A stretch of 64,000 nucleotides of DNA, taken from NCBI GenBank assembly GCA_025210375.1, contig JAOASB010000034.1:1-64000 (forward strand), in the 5' to 3' direction. Source of the stretch: Maledivibacter sp. (GTDB lineage Bacteria; Bacillota; Clostridia; Peptostreptococcales; Caminicellaceae). Below, piece after piece: positions 16,273-24,629 of this stretch. Within the stretch, counting starts at the first letter, position 1. Every line of letters begins with the position of its first letter. Under the pieces are notes generated by a model. That model had not been told where the DNA came from. It made no database searches and saw only the letters and a program-made list of their open reading frames with translations. The position numbers and the translations under genes are program-made.

Positions 16273-16839
16273 TTAAGGCTTTTTGGTCCCCACTAGTTTG
16301 ATATTGATTTTTCTCTTTTGTTTTTTTACATTATCAACTGATGTATGTATCGCTTCAGCTATTTCTCTATTGGTTTTATTTTGATTTATAAGCTTATAAA
16401 TCTGTATTTGCTGAGGGCTTAGTTTATTAAGCTCTTTCTCTGACACATCTATTTTTTTATACTTCTCAATCTTCTTCTTAGCATTTAAAAATATCTCATA
16501 GACACAGGACTTGCTTACATTAAAAATCTGACTAATCCTTTCGTAAGAATAATGTTGCTTAACCCTAAACTCTAATACCTCTATTTCTCGATCTGTTAAT
16601 TTGCTATTCTTAATATCTTCTAAAGCAAATGAATCAAACTCATATAGAATCTTATTATCAAGCTCTTTCTCGGTATTTTTAAGGTCTCTACTAATCTCTC
16701 TAGCTATCTCTAAATCCACTACATCATATATAGTCTTGTTCTCTATACTAGACTTCTTATCTATAAATTCATTAACTCTCTTTCTACTAGCCTTACATGA
16801 ACATTTGATATCCATCCAGCTTGATGTCAAAGGCTCCAT
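16273..16839 (-). CDS. Sigma-70-like/LuxR-like transcription regulator
   Basis: I choose ATG 16,839 behind GAAAGGGGGA; the frame is open further upstream but without a better site. The product has 188 residues. It contains two helix-turn-helix segments: LTDREIEVLEFRVKQHYSYE with IFNVSKSCVYEIF, a sigma region 4-like unit, and LSPQQIQIYKLINQNKTN with REIAEAIHTSVDNVK, a second LuxR/sigma4-like unit. Such two-headed proteins are common phage and plasmid activators. It probably controls the element's backbone genes. Confidence 0.7.
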   Translation of the reverse strand: MEPLTSSWMDIKCSCKASRKRVNEFIDKKSSIENKTIYDVVDLEIAREISRDLKNTEKELDNKILYEFDSFALEDIKNSKLTDREIEVLEFRVKQHYSYERISQIFNVSKSCVYEIFLNAKKKIEKYKKIDVSEKELNKLSPQQIQIYKLINQNKTNREIAEAIHTSVDNVKKQKRKINIKLVGTKKP

Positions 16840-17013
16840 GCTATGTCCCCCTTTCAACTCTCTTATATATTTATTCACCCTAGGAGCACCCAGCTCAATA
16901 CCAGATACTCCTAAGGAGGATTTCTTTTTAAAACAAAGCCCTAAGATCATTGACTAAATATAACAATTAGTGCTATACTAGTAAAAAACGTAGTTCACCT
17001 GTAGAGGATGAAC

Positions 17014-17442
17014 TTATTGCTCTAAAGAATCTGAAAGCTTTGGTCGGTGCTCAGATTCTTTTTTCATTTTTATAAGGCTTTGTACACAACTGCGAATATC
17101 TATAAGATCCTTTCTTTTGTCATTTTTTAAGATAATATTATCTTGCCTTAATTCCTCAAGTATCTCCTTATTGCGAATTTCAATTCTGAAAGTTTCTTCA
17201 AGCTCCATTATCCTTTTCTCTAAAGGACTTAGTGCTACAGCTAGTCCCACTATTTTATTACTCAAATTCTCTATAGTTTTATATGCCCTTCTAAGCTGAT
17301 TTAACTCCTTTTTAGATTTTCTAACCTCATAGGTCTTATTGGCAATAACTATGTTTAGATTACCTATCTCCTTTACTAGATCATCTATCTCTCCCTCCAA
17401 CATTTCCTTATCAAGTATAAGTCTTTCAATTGTTCTTTCCAT
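17014..17442 (-). CDS. Coiled-coil hypothetical protein
   Basis: Start at ATG 17,442 behind AAGGAGGG, 142 residues. Nearly the whole chain is a heptad-rich helix (EGEIDDLVKEIGNLNIVI, RRAYKTIENLSNKIVGLAV) with a charged end. It has no membrane segment or enzymatic motif. It could be a structural or adaptor protein of the backbone. Confidence 0.65.
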   Translation of the reverse strand: MERTIERLILDKEMLEGEIDDLVKEIGNLNIVIANKTYEVRKSKKELNQLRRAYKTIENLSNKIVGLAVALSPLEKRIMELEETFRIEIRNKEILEELRQDNIILKNDKRKDLIDIRSCVQSLIKMKKESEHRPKLSDSLEQ

Positions 17443-17490
17443 ATACACCCTCCTTATAGCTTGTCCTATGGTAAAGGACTACCTCGTCCG

Positions 17491-17688
17491 TTATCCATTG
17501 TTTGGTCTATTTCTTTCATTTTTAAATATGTCATTCCATATCTTCCAACCAACTTTATGATGCTCTTCAAGTATCTTCTCTATTTCTTCTGGGATCTTTG
17601 GCTTTGGAGCAACCACATGAACTACAGTATTGCCAAAATAGTATGTAGAATAATAAGCCTGTTCTCTATTTACTGCTTGAGCTTTCAT
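17491..17688 (-). CDS. Small hypothetical protein
   Basis: A protein of 65 residues with a beta-prone start (YYFGNTVVHVVAPKPKIP) and a helical end (EEIEKILEEHHKVGWKIW). It has a ribosome site of the GGGGGAG type. The form is common among small phage and plasmid proteins, but no function is assigned. Confidence 0.6.
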   Translation of the reverse strand: MKAQAVNREQAYYSTYYFGNTVVHVVAPKPKIPEEIEKILEEHHKVGWKIWNDIFKNERNRPNNG

Positions 17689-17761
17689 AGTGTCTCCCCC
17701 CTTTGTGTAATCTTATGAAATATCCTGTTTGTACTATTCATAAGTGTATAAAAATAATTAG

Positions 17762-17998
17762 TCAGCTCCTAAATAGTTTTACAGCTTGATTTTGAAGCTG
17801 CTTTAGTTCTTCTTTTATTTTATATAGTCTATCTTCTGAATCAGGCTTACCACTTAACTTTAGATGTTCTATTCTTAGTTTTGTTGATTTCTCTAGTAGA
17901 TTATCTAGCTCTTTGCTTTTCTGAAGAAATAAATTTTTATCGTCTTCCATTTTTAACCTCCTTAATTCATAAAGATAAACTGAAATAGATTGAAACAT
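17762..17998 (-). CDS. Small coiled-coil protein
   Basis: The open frame is 78 codons. The ATG at codon 17 (17,950), behind TTAAGGAGGTTAAAA, has the better ribosome site and would give 62 residues, mostly helix (NLLEKSTKLRIEHLK, KIEELKQL-like heptads). Not recognised. Confidence 0.5.
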   Translation of the reverse strand: MFQSISVYLYELRRLKMEDDKNLFLQKSKELDNLLEKSTKLRIEHLKLSGKPDSEDRLYKIKEELKQLQNQAVKLFRS

Positions 17999-18055
17999 AA
18001 AAGAATGCTAAATTCATATAGTACTTACCTCCCTTCTACACCAAGCTAATATATC

Positions 18056-18229
18056 TTAATTATCAGTTGGATTTCTTTCACTATCTTGCTTTTGCTTTGC
18101 TTCAGCTATTGCTCTTCTTCTTACTGCTTTAGCTAAGATAGATATAAATTCATTTCTTCGATTTTCAGTTTCTTCGTCTGGTGGAAGTACTGTTACTTCT
18201 ACTAGCTGGGGTATTGGTAATCTTGCCAT
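18056..18229 (-). CDS. Small basic protein (57 aa)
   Basis: ATG at 18,229 follows AGGAGGAATGATC. The 57-residue product opens with a Pro-rich hydrophobic part (MARLPIPQLVEVTVLPP), then a Lys/Arg/Glu-rich helix (AKAVRRRAIAEAKQKQ). Small proteins of this kind often precede regulators on phages and plasmids. It is the outermost minus-strand gene of the backbone. Confidence 0.55.
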   Translation of the reverse strand: MARLPIPQLVEVTVLPPDEETENRRNEFISILAKAVRRRAIAEAKQKQDSERNPTDN

Positions 18230-18322
18230 GATCATTCCTCCTTTCGAATTTTGTGTCGATATTTGTATGAAGGATTTTACCTCTTCCTGTAGAAATTTGT
18301 ACCAAGGAGGAGGTTATTCACT

Positions 18323-19127
18323 ATGGTTTTAATAAAATACCTGATAATATTTTGGAACAAATATGCAAAACATTAGGCGACTCATTTACTGGTTCTCAAA
18401 TAACAAACTTTTTAAATCAAGCTAATATTGCCGAAATTTTACCTTCAAATCACACTAAGTGGAAAAGACTATATGCCTCTTTTAGAGAAATTCAAAGTAG
18501 TGATAATAGCTCAAATGCTGTCTTAAACTATATAAAAATCGTTTCTCATCCTGTAAACTTTCTAGACCCTACTTATGGCTCATATGATGAGTATTTAAAT
18601 AATGTAAACAGTGTACTTAGTTTTTAGGTATTATGGTGAATAAAAAAGGTCAACTAATTAAAACTAATAAAGCTGAAACATTAGCCGAAGCTAGAGATAA
18701 AGCTAATGAACTAAGAAGAATTATTTATTCTAGAAACATTCATCCTGATATTATTAAATTTTGTAAACCTGAATTAGTTAACGAAAACTATTTCCACGCT
18801 GTATTTGAAGCTACAAAAAGTATTTCAGATAAAATACGGACAAAATCAGGTTTAACAGAAGATGGTAATGCATTAATAAATAAGGCTTTTAATGTAAGCA
18901 ATCCAATATTGGTGATAAATACACTAAGAACATCTTCAGAAAAAAATGAACATAATGGATTTAAAAGTCTGTTACATGGCATCTTCAGTATGTTTAGAAA
19001 TCCTATTGCTCATGAAGCTAAAATCAACTGGAATATCAATAAAGATGATGCTATTGACTTACTAACGACCCTATCTTTACTACATAGAAAGCTTGATAAT
19101 GCCGTTAATATAAAAGATTTTCGCTAA
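18323..19127 (+). pseudogene. TIGR02391 (Hypoth_Ymh) family gene with two frameshifts
   Basis: Two neighbouring frames together match one member of this family. The first part (ICKTLGDSFTGSQITNFL, TKWKRLYASF) stops at 18,627; the second (YFHAVFEATKSISDKIR, FRNPIAHEAKINW) ends at 19,127. One base added in the T run at 18,621-18,625 joins them as SFLGIMVNKKGQ. A second missing base near 18,326 would place the start at ATG 18,323, well spaced behind AAGGAGGAGG. Ymh-type proteins are common in mobile and defence regions; their function is unknown. Confidence 0.75.
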
Positions 19128-19213
19128 TACTATTTTTCTCTTTCTACTATTACATTAAAAGAGTCTCTCATATCGTTAAGACATACTAATAGCCCATTTT
19201 TATTATTTTTTAT

Positions 19214-19357
19214 CTATACTTGATTTGCTTGTGATAACAGAATGTTCATATTTTCTCTTTCAAGTAATTCCATTACCCCTCTGGCACATTTTAAGGTCTC
19301 TATTATTTCATGTCTTGTATATTCATTCTTGCTTGACTTAGATTTAATGTAGTTCAA
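19214..19357 (-). CDS. Small hypothetical protein (47 aa)
   Basis: TTG at 19,357 follows AAAGGAGAGGAG and encodes 47 charged residues with a helix (RHEIIETLKCARGVMELL). It lies beyond the small repressor gene on the same strand. Not recognised. Confidence 0.45.
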   Translation of the reverse strand: MNYIKSKSSKNEYTRHEIIETLKCARGVMELLERENMNILLSQANQV

Positions 19358-19451
19358 TTTTCTCCTCTCCTTTCGATTTTCTATAGACTCATATGATTTT
19401 TATAAGTTTGGGGAAAATAGGATTAGGCTAAAGTTTTATGCTGAAATCTAA

Positions 19452-19694
19452 CTATGCAGTCCTAGTATCTTTTGTTAACCTATTGGTTAATTTACTTTCA
19501 AAAAAAATTTCATTAACCGATTGTAAAGACATTTCAAGAATTTCTGCAATCTTTGATATTTCATTACAATTGAACTCTACAAACCCTAATTCTTTTCTAT
19601 TATACGTTTTAGTAGTAATACCAATTTTTTTAGAGATTTTTTCTTGAGTATATCCTCTACCTACTCTTAAACCTTTCAGTTTATTACTATTCAT
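19452..19694 (-). CDS. Cro/CI-family regulator
   Basis: A protein of 80 residues with a helix-turn-helix of the Cro/CI family at about 5-60 (LKGLRVGRGYTQEKISKKIG, NCNEISKIAEILEMS). It diverges from the repressor at 19,840 across a 145-base region holding two palindromic operators, as in a phage lysogeny switch. A third operator-like palindrome lies inside its own 3' end at 19,475-19,490. Confidence 0.82.
   Translation of the reverse strand: MNSNKLKGLRVGRGYTQEKISKKIGITTKTYNRKELGFVEFNCNEISKIAEILEMSLQSVNEIFFESKLTNRLTKDTRTA
19475..19490. promoter_or_regulatory. Operator-like palindrome inside regulator gene
   Basis: TTAACCTATTGGTTAA matches the operators at 19.71 and 19.74 kb but lies within the 3' end of the small regulator gene. 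It may be a third binding site used for looping, or a coincidental remnant. Confidence 0.4.
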
Positions 19695-19706
19695 TCCACC
19701 CCTCCT

Positions 19707-19753
19707 TTATTAACCAATTGGTTAATAATATATTAATATACCAATTGGTTAAT
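19707..19753. promoter_or_regulatory. Two palindromic operators of the divergent regulators
   Basis: Positions 19,707-19,728 form a perfect 22-base palindrome with centre AACCAATTGGTT. A second copy with the same CCAATTGG core sits at 19,741-19,748, with TTAAT-type arms on both sides. The centres are 27 bases apart. A half site, TGGTTAATA, appears at 19,818, just before the ribosome site of the plus-strand repressor. These are very probably binding sites of one or both adjacent regulators. Confidence 0.75.
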
Positions 19754-19839
19754 GTCAAGCGCAGAATTATAATTTCGGTTACTTTTTTTATCTTTTTTTA
19801 CATAAGCATTATAATAATGGTTAATAGGAGGTTTTAATC

Positions 19840-20184
19840 ATGGAAAAATTTGTTAAAAGACTTCAGATATTACTAGAAGAAAAAAATATTAATCAAAAAG
19901 AACTTGCAAATTATGTAGATGTAACAGAAGTGACTATATCTAGATATATGAATGGTGAAAGAAAACCCAGAATTGAAATTATAAATAAAATTGCAGAAGT
20001 TTTAGATACTACTACTGACTACCTCCTCGGCAGATCTGATATAAAAAACTCTGAAGAAAATAAAGTAATCACTAGAGCTTTTCACAGTCTTGATATCGAC
20101 GGACTTCCTGATGAAGCTATTAAGGAAGTAGAAAAATATGTTGAGTTAATTAAGTTGAAGTATAAGCAACAAGATAAAAGATAA
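19840..20184 (+). CDS. CI-like repressor with XRE helix-turn-helix
   Basis: A protein of 114 residues. Residues 5-65 are a standard XRE domain (LQILLEEKNINQKELANYVD, EVTISRYMNGERKPRI, IAEVLDTTTDYLLGRSD). The remaining 50 residues are acidic and helical and may mediate dimerisation; no LexA-type protease domain is present. The ribosome site is AGGAGG. It diverges from the Cro/CI-like gene over shared operators, so the pair likely controls the element's state. Confidence 0.87.
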   Translation: MEKFVKRLQILLEEKNINQKELANYVDVTEVTISRYMNGERKPRIEIINKIAEVLDTTTDYLLGRSDIKNSEENKVITRAFHSLDIDGLPDEAIKEVEKYVELIKLKYKQQDKR

Positions 20185-20208
20185 AAAATAAAAAGTAGTA
20201 CTATAACT

Positions 20209-20237
20209 CAAATTCAATTTTGAATTTGGGTGTTTTT
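20209..20237 (+). terminator. Rho-independent terminator
   Basis: CAAATTCA/TGAATTTG hairpin (20,209-20,228), then GGTG and TTTTTT. It follows the repressor gene and is repeated in related form after the SIR2 gene. Confidence 0.7.
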
Positions 20238-20368
20238 TGGAGTTTTTGTTGTTAATATTTTCTTTATTTGGTTTCTAACATCATTTTTACTCATTTATGT
20301 ATATTTTTTAGATCTCTCAGCAACTGTACTAACTACAAAAATGATTAGTTATTTAAGGGGGGATTTTT
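20221..20368 (+). repeat. Leader repeat, copy 1 (before SIR2 gene)
   Basis: This gap starts with the terminator tail GAATTTGGGTGTTTTTTGG, then TTGTTGTTAATATTTTCTTTATTTGG, and ends with the ribosome site AAGGGGGG. The first half aligns with the leaders at 21,997 and 25,266; the second half is less alike. Confidence 0.5.
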
Positions 20369-21916
20369 ATGGATATTAAAGTCTTGTTAAACGATCATCT
20401 TAAACATTTTAAAGCAGCACCATTCCTATTTATTGGTTCTGGATTTTCAAGAAGATATCTTGGACTAGAAGACTGGAAAGGTTTATTACAACGTTTTTGT
20501 AAAGATAATATTAGTTCTTTCGATTATTATTATTCAAAAGCAAACTCAAATTTAGCAATGACTGCTTCTTTGATGAGTAAAGACTTTTCCGAGACTTGGT
20601 GGAAGTCAGACAAGTTCAAATCTAGTAGAGAATCGTATAGTGAATACGGCAAGATGACTAGAGAATCTTCTCCACTGAAATATGAAATAAGCAAATATTT
20701 ATCTGATATCAATGTATTAGAAAATAAAGAATTGCAACAAGAATTAATAGATTTTAAAAATGTAGTTGTCGATGGAATAATAACAACTAACTGGGATAAT
20801 TTATTAGAAATTCTGTTTCCTGATTATGATGTCTATGTTGGTCAAAGTGACTTAATTAATTCCAATGTACAAGAGATAGGCGAAATATATAAAATTCACG
20901 GTTCTGTAAATGATTTCAATTCATTGGTATTAACAGATGAAGATTATCATGATTTCAATAGTAAAAATCCTTATTTAGCGGCAAAACTTTTATCGATTTT
21001 TATGGAGCATCCAATAATATTTATTGGATATTCTATAAGCGATAGTAATATTAGAGAAATCCTTAAATCAATTTCACAATGTATTTCAGAATCGGGTCTA
21101 AAAAGAATGGAAAATAGTATTTTCTTAGTTGAACCACTATTTAATGTAGAAGAAGATACATTAGAAAAATCTTATATAAACATAGATAATCATAATCTAC
21201 CAATAACACATATAAAAGCAAAGAATTACTCAGATATATATATACCATTACAATCTTACAAGCGAAAACTAAGTGTTAAACAGCTTAAACAAATAAAATC
21301 TCAATTATATGAGATCGTTAAGACTAATGATCCTAATGAAAGAATTGCGCTAATTGATATAGATCAAGATACTAATTTTGCAGATGTGGATTTCGTGCTT
21401 GGCGTAGGCATTAAATCTTTTCATGAAAAAGGGCTAATTGGAATTGATAGAGAAGATATTATTGAAGATATTGTTTTAAACAATCGTGACTTTGATCCAA
21501 TTGATATGGTCAATATATCCTTACCTATAATTCTAAAATATCAATACAGAACTCCATTTTTTAAATATTTAAGAGAAGGCAATTATTTCAATGATAATGA
21601 TTCTATTATAGAAAACACACCGGCGAAGTTAAAAGATAATCTAGAAAGAGTATCTAGTGAACTTAATAATTATGGTACTCGTAAATTACTTGAAAGAAAT
21701 CCAGATTTAGAATATGAATATAATTTGAGAAACCCAAACTCTCTTAGAGCCAAAATATCAAGAGATGGAAAAGATTCAATTGATCTGAATAGATTAAAAG
21801 ACCTATTGGTTGAAAATTATGAAGACTACTGTAGTAATTGCTTAGAAAACGGAAATGCAAGTAACTATAGAACTATAGTAAGAATCTATGATTGGCTAAA
21901 GTATACACAAAACTAA
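20369..21916 (+). CDS. SIR2-domain protein, probable anti-phage NADase
   Basis: A 515-residue protein. The N-terminal 250 residues form a SIR2-like Rossmann domain: GSGFSRR at 23-29, TTNWDNLLE at 139-147 with the catalytic-type Asn141, KIHGSV with His177, and FIGYSISDSNIREIL. SIR2 proteins of this class (DSR, ThsA and relatives) defend against phage by depleting NAD. The C-terminal 260 residues are helical, charged and unrecognised, and may sense infection. It has its own leader and ribosome site and is followed by a terminator, so it is a single-gene unit. Confidence 0.85.
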   Translation: MDIKVLLNDHLKHFKAAPFLFIGSGFSRRYLGLEDWKGLLQRFCKDNISSFDYYYSKANSNLAMTASLMSKDFSETWWKSDKFKSSRESYSEYGKMTRESSPLKYEISKYLSDINVLENKELQQELIDFKNVVVDGIITTNWDNLLEILFPDYDVYVGQSDLINSNVQEIGEIYKIHGSVNDFNSLVLTDEDYHDFNSKNPYLAAKLLSIFMEHPIIFIGYSISDSNIREILKSISQCISESGLKRMENSIFLVEPLFNVEEDTLEKSYINIDNHNLPITHIKAKNYSDIYIPLQSYKRKLSVKQLKQIKSQLYEIVKTNDPNERIALIDIDQDTNFADVDFVLGVGIKSFHEKGLIGIDREDIIEDIVLNNRDFDPIDMVNISLPIILKYQYRTPFFKYLREGNYFNDNDSIIENTPAKLKDNLERVSSELNNYGTRKLLERNPDLEYEYNLRNPNSLRAKISRDGKDSIDLNRLKDLLVENYEDYCSNCLENGNASNYRTIVRIYDWLKYTQN

Positions 21917-21984
21917 ATCTAGATATTGAACTTGAAAGTTAAATTATAAGACTGATGGAGCAGCTAAAAAAGTAATTATTTACT

Positions 21985-22012
21985 CAAATCCAGTTTTGGA
22001 TTTGGGTATTTT
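21985..22012 (+). terminator. Rho-independent terminator after SIR2 gene
   Basis: CAAATCCA/TGGATTTG hairpin (21,985-22,004), then GGTATTTTTT. It starts a region that aligns with the leader copy at 25,266. Confidence 0.75.
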
Positions 22013-22142
22013 TTAGGCTACTTGTTATTAAAATTTTCTTCATTTAGATAATCAATGTATATTTCCCAAAGTAGACAAAGGAGTACAATTTCGTTAATTC
22101 CTAAGTTATCTTAAATTGTTTTTAAAAGGGGGGACATAAAAT
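21997..22142 (+). repeat. Leader repeat, copy 2
   Basis: This copy runs from the terminator tail to the ribosome site GGGGGGAC of the next gene. Shared blocks with copy 3 include TTTTTTAGGCTA, TTATTA, AAGTAGACAAAGG, CTAAGTTA and TTTTAAAA, all in the same order. It likely carries the promoter for the gene it precedes. Confidence 0.65.
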
Positions 22143-22997
22143 ATGTTAGAAATCATTAAGAATTTTTTTATGATAGATGCTAATAGCTTAGATATTAAAA
22201 AATTTATAATTGTACAGGGAATAGTATTTTTAAGTGCTATTTTTTCAGTAATTACTTCTATAAGGAGTGATCATAGAGCTAAAAAAAATACATTTATAAA
22301 TACTGTAACTAGTAATAGAATTAAATGGATGCAAGAATTAAAATGCTTTATTAATGATTATATTACAATGACTCAACTTAGTGAAAATGCTACTATATAT
22401 TATGATTTGCAAAAAAGACTTGAATATTTTGAAAAATTGACTATTGTACGTAACAAAATAGTATTGCACTTAAATTGTGAAGGCTATATTGATGAAAAGA
22501 TTATTCAGAGTATCAGTAAAATTTATACATATATGGAAGTGTTATATGAGATGGATAAATTACTGCAAGAAGATGATAACCACAAAAAGGTAGAGTATAT
22601 TGTTAAACATTACCATAGCGAAATATTTAGCGAGTTATCTAATGCTATTGAATTAAATAGTTACGACAACATACAAGAAGCTATCGAGCAAGGAGATATA
22701 TCAGAAATAGTATCAAATATAATAAGTGATGAAATTGGAGAGTTTAATAAGTATTTTAAGAAACTACCAAGAAAAATTACTAATAAAATGGAAAACGAGC
22801 ATAATGCATTAATAAAAATTACTAAAGTATATTTAAAACTAGAATGGAATAGAGTTAAAAAAGAATCTAAAGGGAACACGAAGTCTGGAATTAAGTTTAT
22901 ATACAAAAAAAAGGTAGATAAAATGCTAAAAAAAGAGTATATTCCTACCATAGACTACAATCATAATAAACTACCAGTTTTTGAGAGTGGAAATTAA
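22143..22997 (+). CDS. Membrane-anchored helical protein, defence-island type
   Basis: A 284-residue protein. One membrane helix spans about 23-43 (IVQGIVFLSAIFSVITSI), followed by a basic segment with FINTVTSNRIKWMQELK, a pattern I associate with hypothetical proteins of defence islands. The remainder is helical and soluble, ending in a basic tail. Role unknown; a membrane-bound effector or sensor is possible. It sits between a leader repeat and an attC-like element. Confidence 0.7.
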   Translation: MLEIIKNFFMIDANSLDIKKFIIVQGIVFLSAIFSVITSIRSDHRAKKNTFINTVTSNRIKWMQELKCFINDYITMTQLSENATIYYDLQKRLEYFEKLTIVRNKIVLHLNCEGYIDEKIIQSISKIYTYMEVLYEMDKLLQEDDNHKKVEYIVKHYHSEIFSELSNAIELNSYDNIQEAIEQGDISEIVSNIISDEIGEFNKYFKKLPRKITNKMENEHNALIKITKVYLKLEWNRVKKESKGNTKSGIKFIYKKKVDKMLKKEYIPTIDYNHNKLPVFESGN

Positions 22998-23005
22998 AAT
23001 AAAAT

Positions 23006-23139
23006 CATATAACACAGCAGTTCCTAACAAAAACTTCTGACACCGATTTTGTCAATTAAGGGATAGCCCTTAGTGAACAGAATCGACTCCAAACCGGAGG
23101 ATGTTTACATCGGGAACTGTGAGAACACTATAAGACATC
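23006..23139 (+). repeat. Structured intergenic element A (attC-like or RNA-like)
   Basis: After CATATAAC the outer arms CACAG and GTTCC (23,013-23,024) pair with GGAACTGTG at 23,113-23,121. Inside are three short hairpins: GACA/TGTC, AAGGG/CCCTT and CTCC/GGAG. The 3' end reads GAGAACACTATAAGAC. Length, position after a gene and the TAAC start resemble elements B and C. Confidence 0.5.
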
Positions 23140-23178
23140 AGCACAAATGCAATAGATAAATGTTAGAATGGAGGTATT

Positions 23179-23796
23179 ATGAAATACAGTAAAAATACAT
23201 TAATCACTGCCGTTAGCATTGGACTGGCGGTCCTAAGTATTACTTTTTCAGTATTTGATCATTTTGACTCAATGAAACAAAGAGAACCAGTACTTTTCAT
23301 TGATGAGCGAGTAACAGAGATCTTTAGTAAAACAACAAATGAAGAATTGCCAATCATCATAACAACTAATGATGGTAAAGAATTAGACGTGCCAATTTAT
23401 ATGACAACAACTGGATTCGGTAATTTTGGGAAAGAATCGATTAAGAGGAGTAATATACTACGAGATATTATAATAACGATTAACAAGCCCAAAGATCAAA
23501 TTATTGATTTCTCCATAAGATCACAAACAAGAGAAATTGTTGGAGCTGAAATTGAAATATTTGACGAATCAGCAAAGTCAACATCATATAAACTGAATTT
23601 TGATATCTTAGAAGAAAAAGATGGAATTGAACTTAAACTATTATTTCTTGGGGATGAAAACATTGAGTTCTCTGTTGAAGGTGTAATAGAAGGCACAAGA
23701 AATATTGAGATAATGAAATCTGGTTATTATGTCACAACAGCAGGTCCAAAATATCATTCGGATGTAAAAAATATTTTTCTATTTGAAAAACAATGA
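23179..23796 (+). CDS. Hypothetical protein with N-terminal membrane anchor
   Basis: A 205-residue protein. Residues about 8-26 form a membrane helix (ITAVSIGLAVLSITFSVF). The rest is a predicted outside domain rich in strands (PIIITTNDGKELDVPIYM, IELKLLFLGDENIEFSVEG). Structured elements A and B lie on either side, with no other gene between, so it looks like one cassette. Not recognised. Confidence 0.65.
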   Translation: MKYSKNTLITAVSIGLAVLSITFSVFDHFDSMKQREPVLFIDERVTEIFSKTTNEELPIIITTNDGKELDVPIYMTTTGFGNFGKESIKRSNILRDIIITINKPKDQIIDFSIRSQTREIVGAEIEIFDESAKSTSYKLNFDILEEKDGIELKLLFLGDENIEFSVEGVIEGTRNIEIMKSGYYVTTAGPKYHSDVKNIFLFEKQ

Positions 23797-23851
23797 ATCA
23801 AACTTTGATAATAAGTATCTTGAGTTTTTCATAGAGCATTATATTTATGAT

Positions 23852-23974
23852 GACGTCTTATAACAAAACATTAGCAGCCATCCCTTCACCGGTGTAAGCA
23901 ACACCAAGGAGAAAGGCTTTGAGGGTCCCGTTCAGAGACGTCGCAGACACGAAACATTATAAACCACGCAATAA
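23852..23974 (+). repeat. Structured intergenic element B (attC-like or RNA-like)
   Basis: The outer arms GACGTCT (23,852-23,858) and AGACGTC (23,936-23,942) are perfect complements and are joined to TATAAC and GTTC respectively. Inner pairs are AGCC/GGCT and the hairpin GGTGT/ACACC. The tail CGCAGACACGAAACATTATAA follows. The sequence aligns with element C along most of its length. Confidence 0.65.
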
Positions 23975-24000
23975 AAGATGACTCGAATAGTATTGAAAGG

Positions 24001-24576
24001 ATGATTATTATAGAAACTAAACTTCAGTGTTTTGTTTGCAAGCAAACTATTCTAACAGATAGTAAAAAGCAAAATGAAATGGATCCATGTGCAGTGACTG
24101 TATTTACAAATGCTGATAAAGATATTAAAGAACAAAAATCTCAAACTTTCTTTTGTCACTATGAATGCTTTAGAAAAATAAATAATGATGATAGCGTGTT
24201 ATACCTTAATTCTCTTTCAACTCAGAGAGAACTGAAAGAAGAAAACCAAACAATTCATAACTCTATTGAAGAATTTACACAGTTATTATATGAAAAAGCA
24301 GATGAGTATGGCATATGGTTAAAATTAATGAAAAATAATGCTGGAGAATGGATTAAATTAAAAGATATAGTGAACCAAGATTCTGAACTAGCAAAAGACC
24401 TTGATAAAATAGAAAATTTAATATGCGAACCATTATTAATAAGTTGGCTAGATGATTATTCATCAAAAGATCGTAGTCAACACTATTTGTGGAAGGTAGT
24501 AATAATAGCTACAGAATCACACTATGAATTTCCAGTAACACTACTCATTAAGTTAGATAAAGATGATGTTAGATAA
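24001..24576 (+). CDS. Hypothetical protein with N-terminal zinc finger
   Basis: A 191-residue protein. Cys-x2-Cys at residues 9-12 (CFVCKQ) and FFCHYEC near 50 form a plausible treble-clef zinc site. The remainder is acidic with a helix (EEFTQLLYEKADEYGIWLK) and strands at the end. The ATG touches its ribosome site (AAAGG), so translation may be weak or start elsewhere. It lies between element B and a TAAC-type start of another element at 24,586. Not recognised. Confidence 0.65.
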   Translation: MIIIETKLQCFVCKQTILTDSKKQNEMDPCAVTVFTNADKDIKEQKSQTFFCHYECFRKINNDDSVLYLNSLSTQRELKEENQTIHNSIEEFTQLLYEKADEYGIWLKLMKNNAGEWIKLKDIVNQDSELAKDLDKIENLICEPLLISWLDDYSSKDRSQHYLWKVVIIATESHYEFPVTLLIKLDKDDVR

Positions 24577-24629
24577 TTACGACATATAACAATAAAGTTG
24601 CTCAAAGATGCTAGAGCTTAAAAGTCTTT

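Noticed and set aside
16840..16950. 37-residue extension of the sigma-like regulator
   Set aside because: The frame is open, but the strong ribosome site and typical start lie at 16,839.
17030..17065. Terminator hairpin AGAATCTGA/TCAGATTCT with T run
   Set aside because: It reads on the plus strand inside the 3' end of a minus-strand gene, where no plus-strand transcript is expected.
18619..18632. Programmed -1 frameshift in the TIGR02391 gene
   Set aside because: The site AGT-TTT-TAG lacks a tandem slippery heptamer, and the same gene needs a second correction near its start, so base loss is the simpler view.
23852..23974. tRNA or tmRNA
   Set aside because: No anticodon arm, T-loop GTTCRA context or CCA end can be placed on the hairpins.
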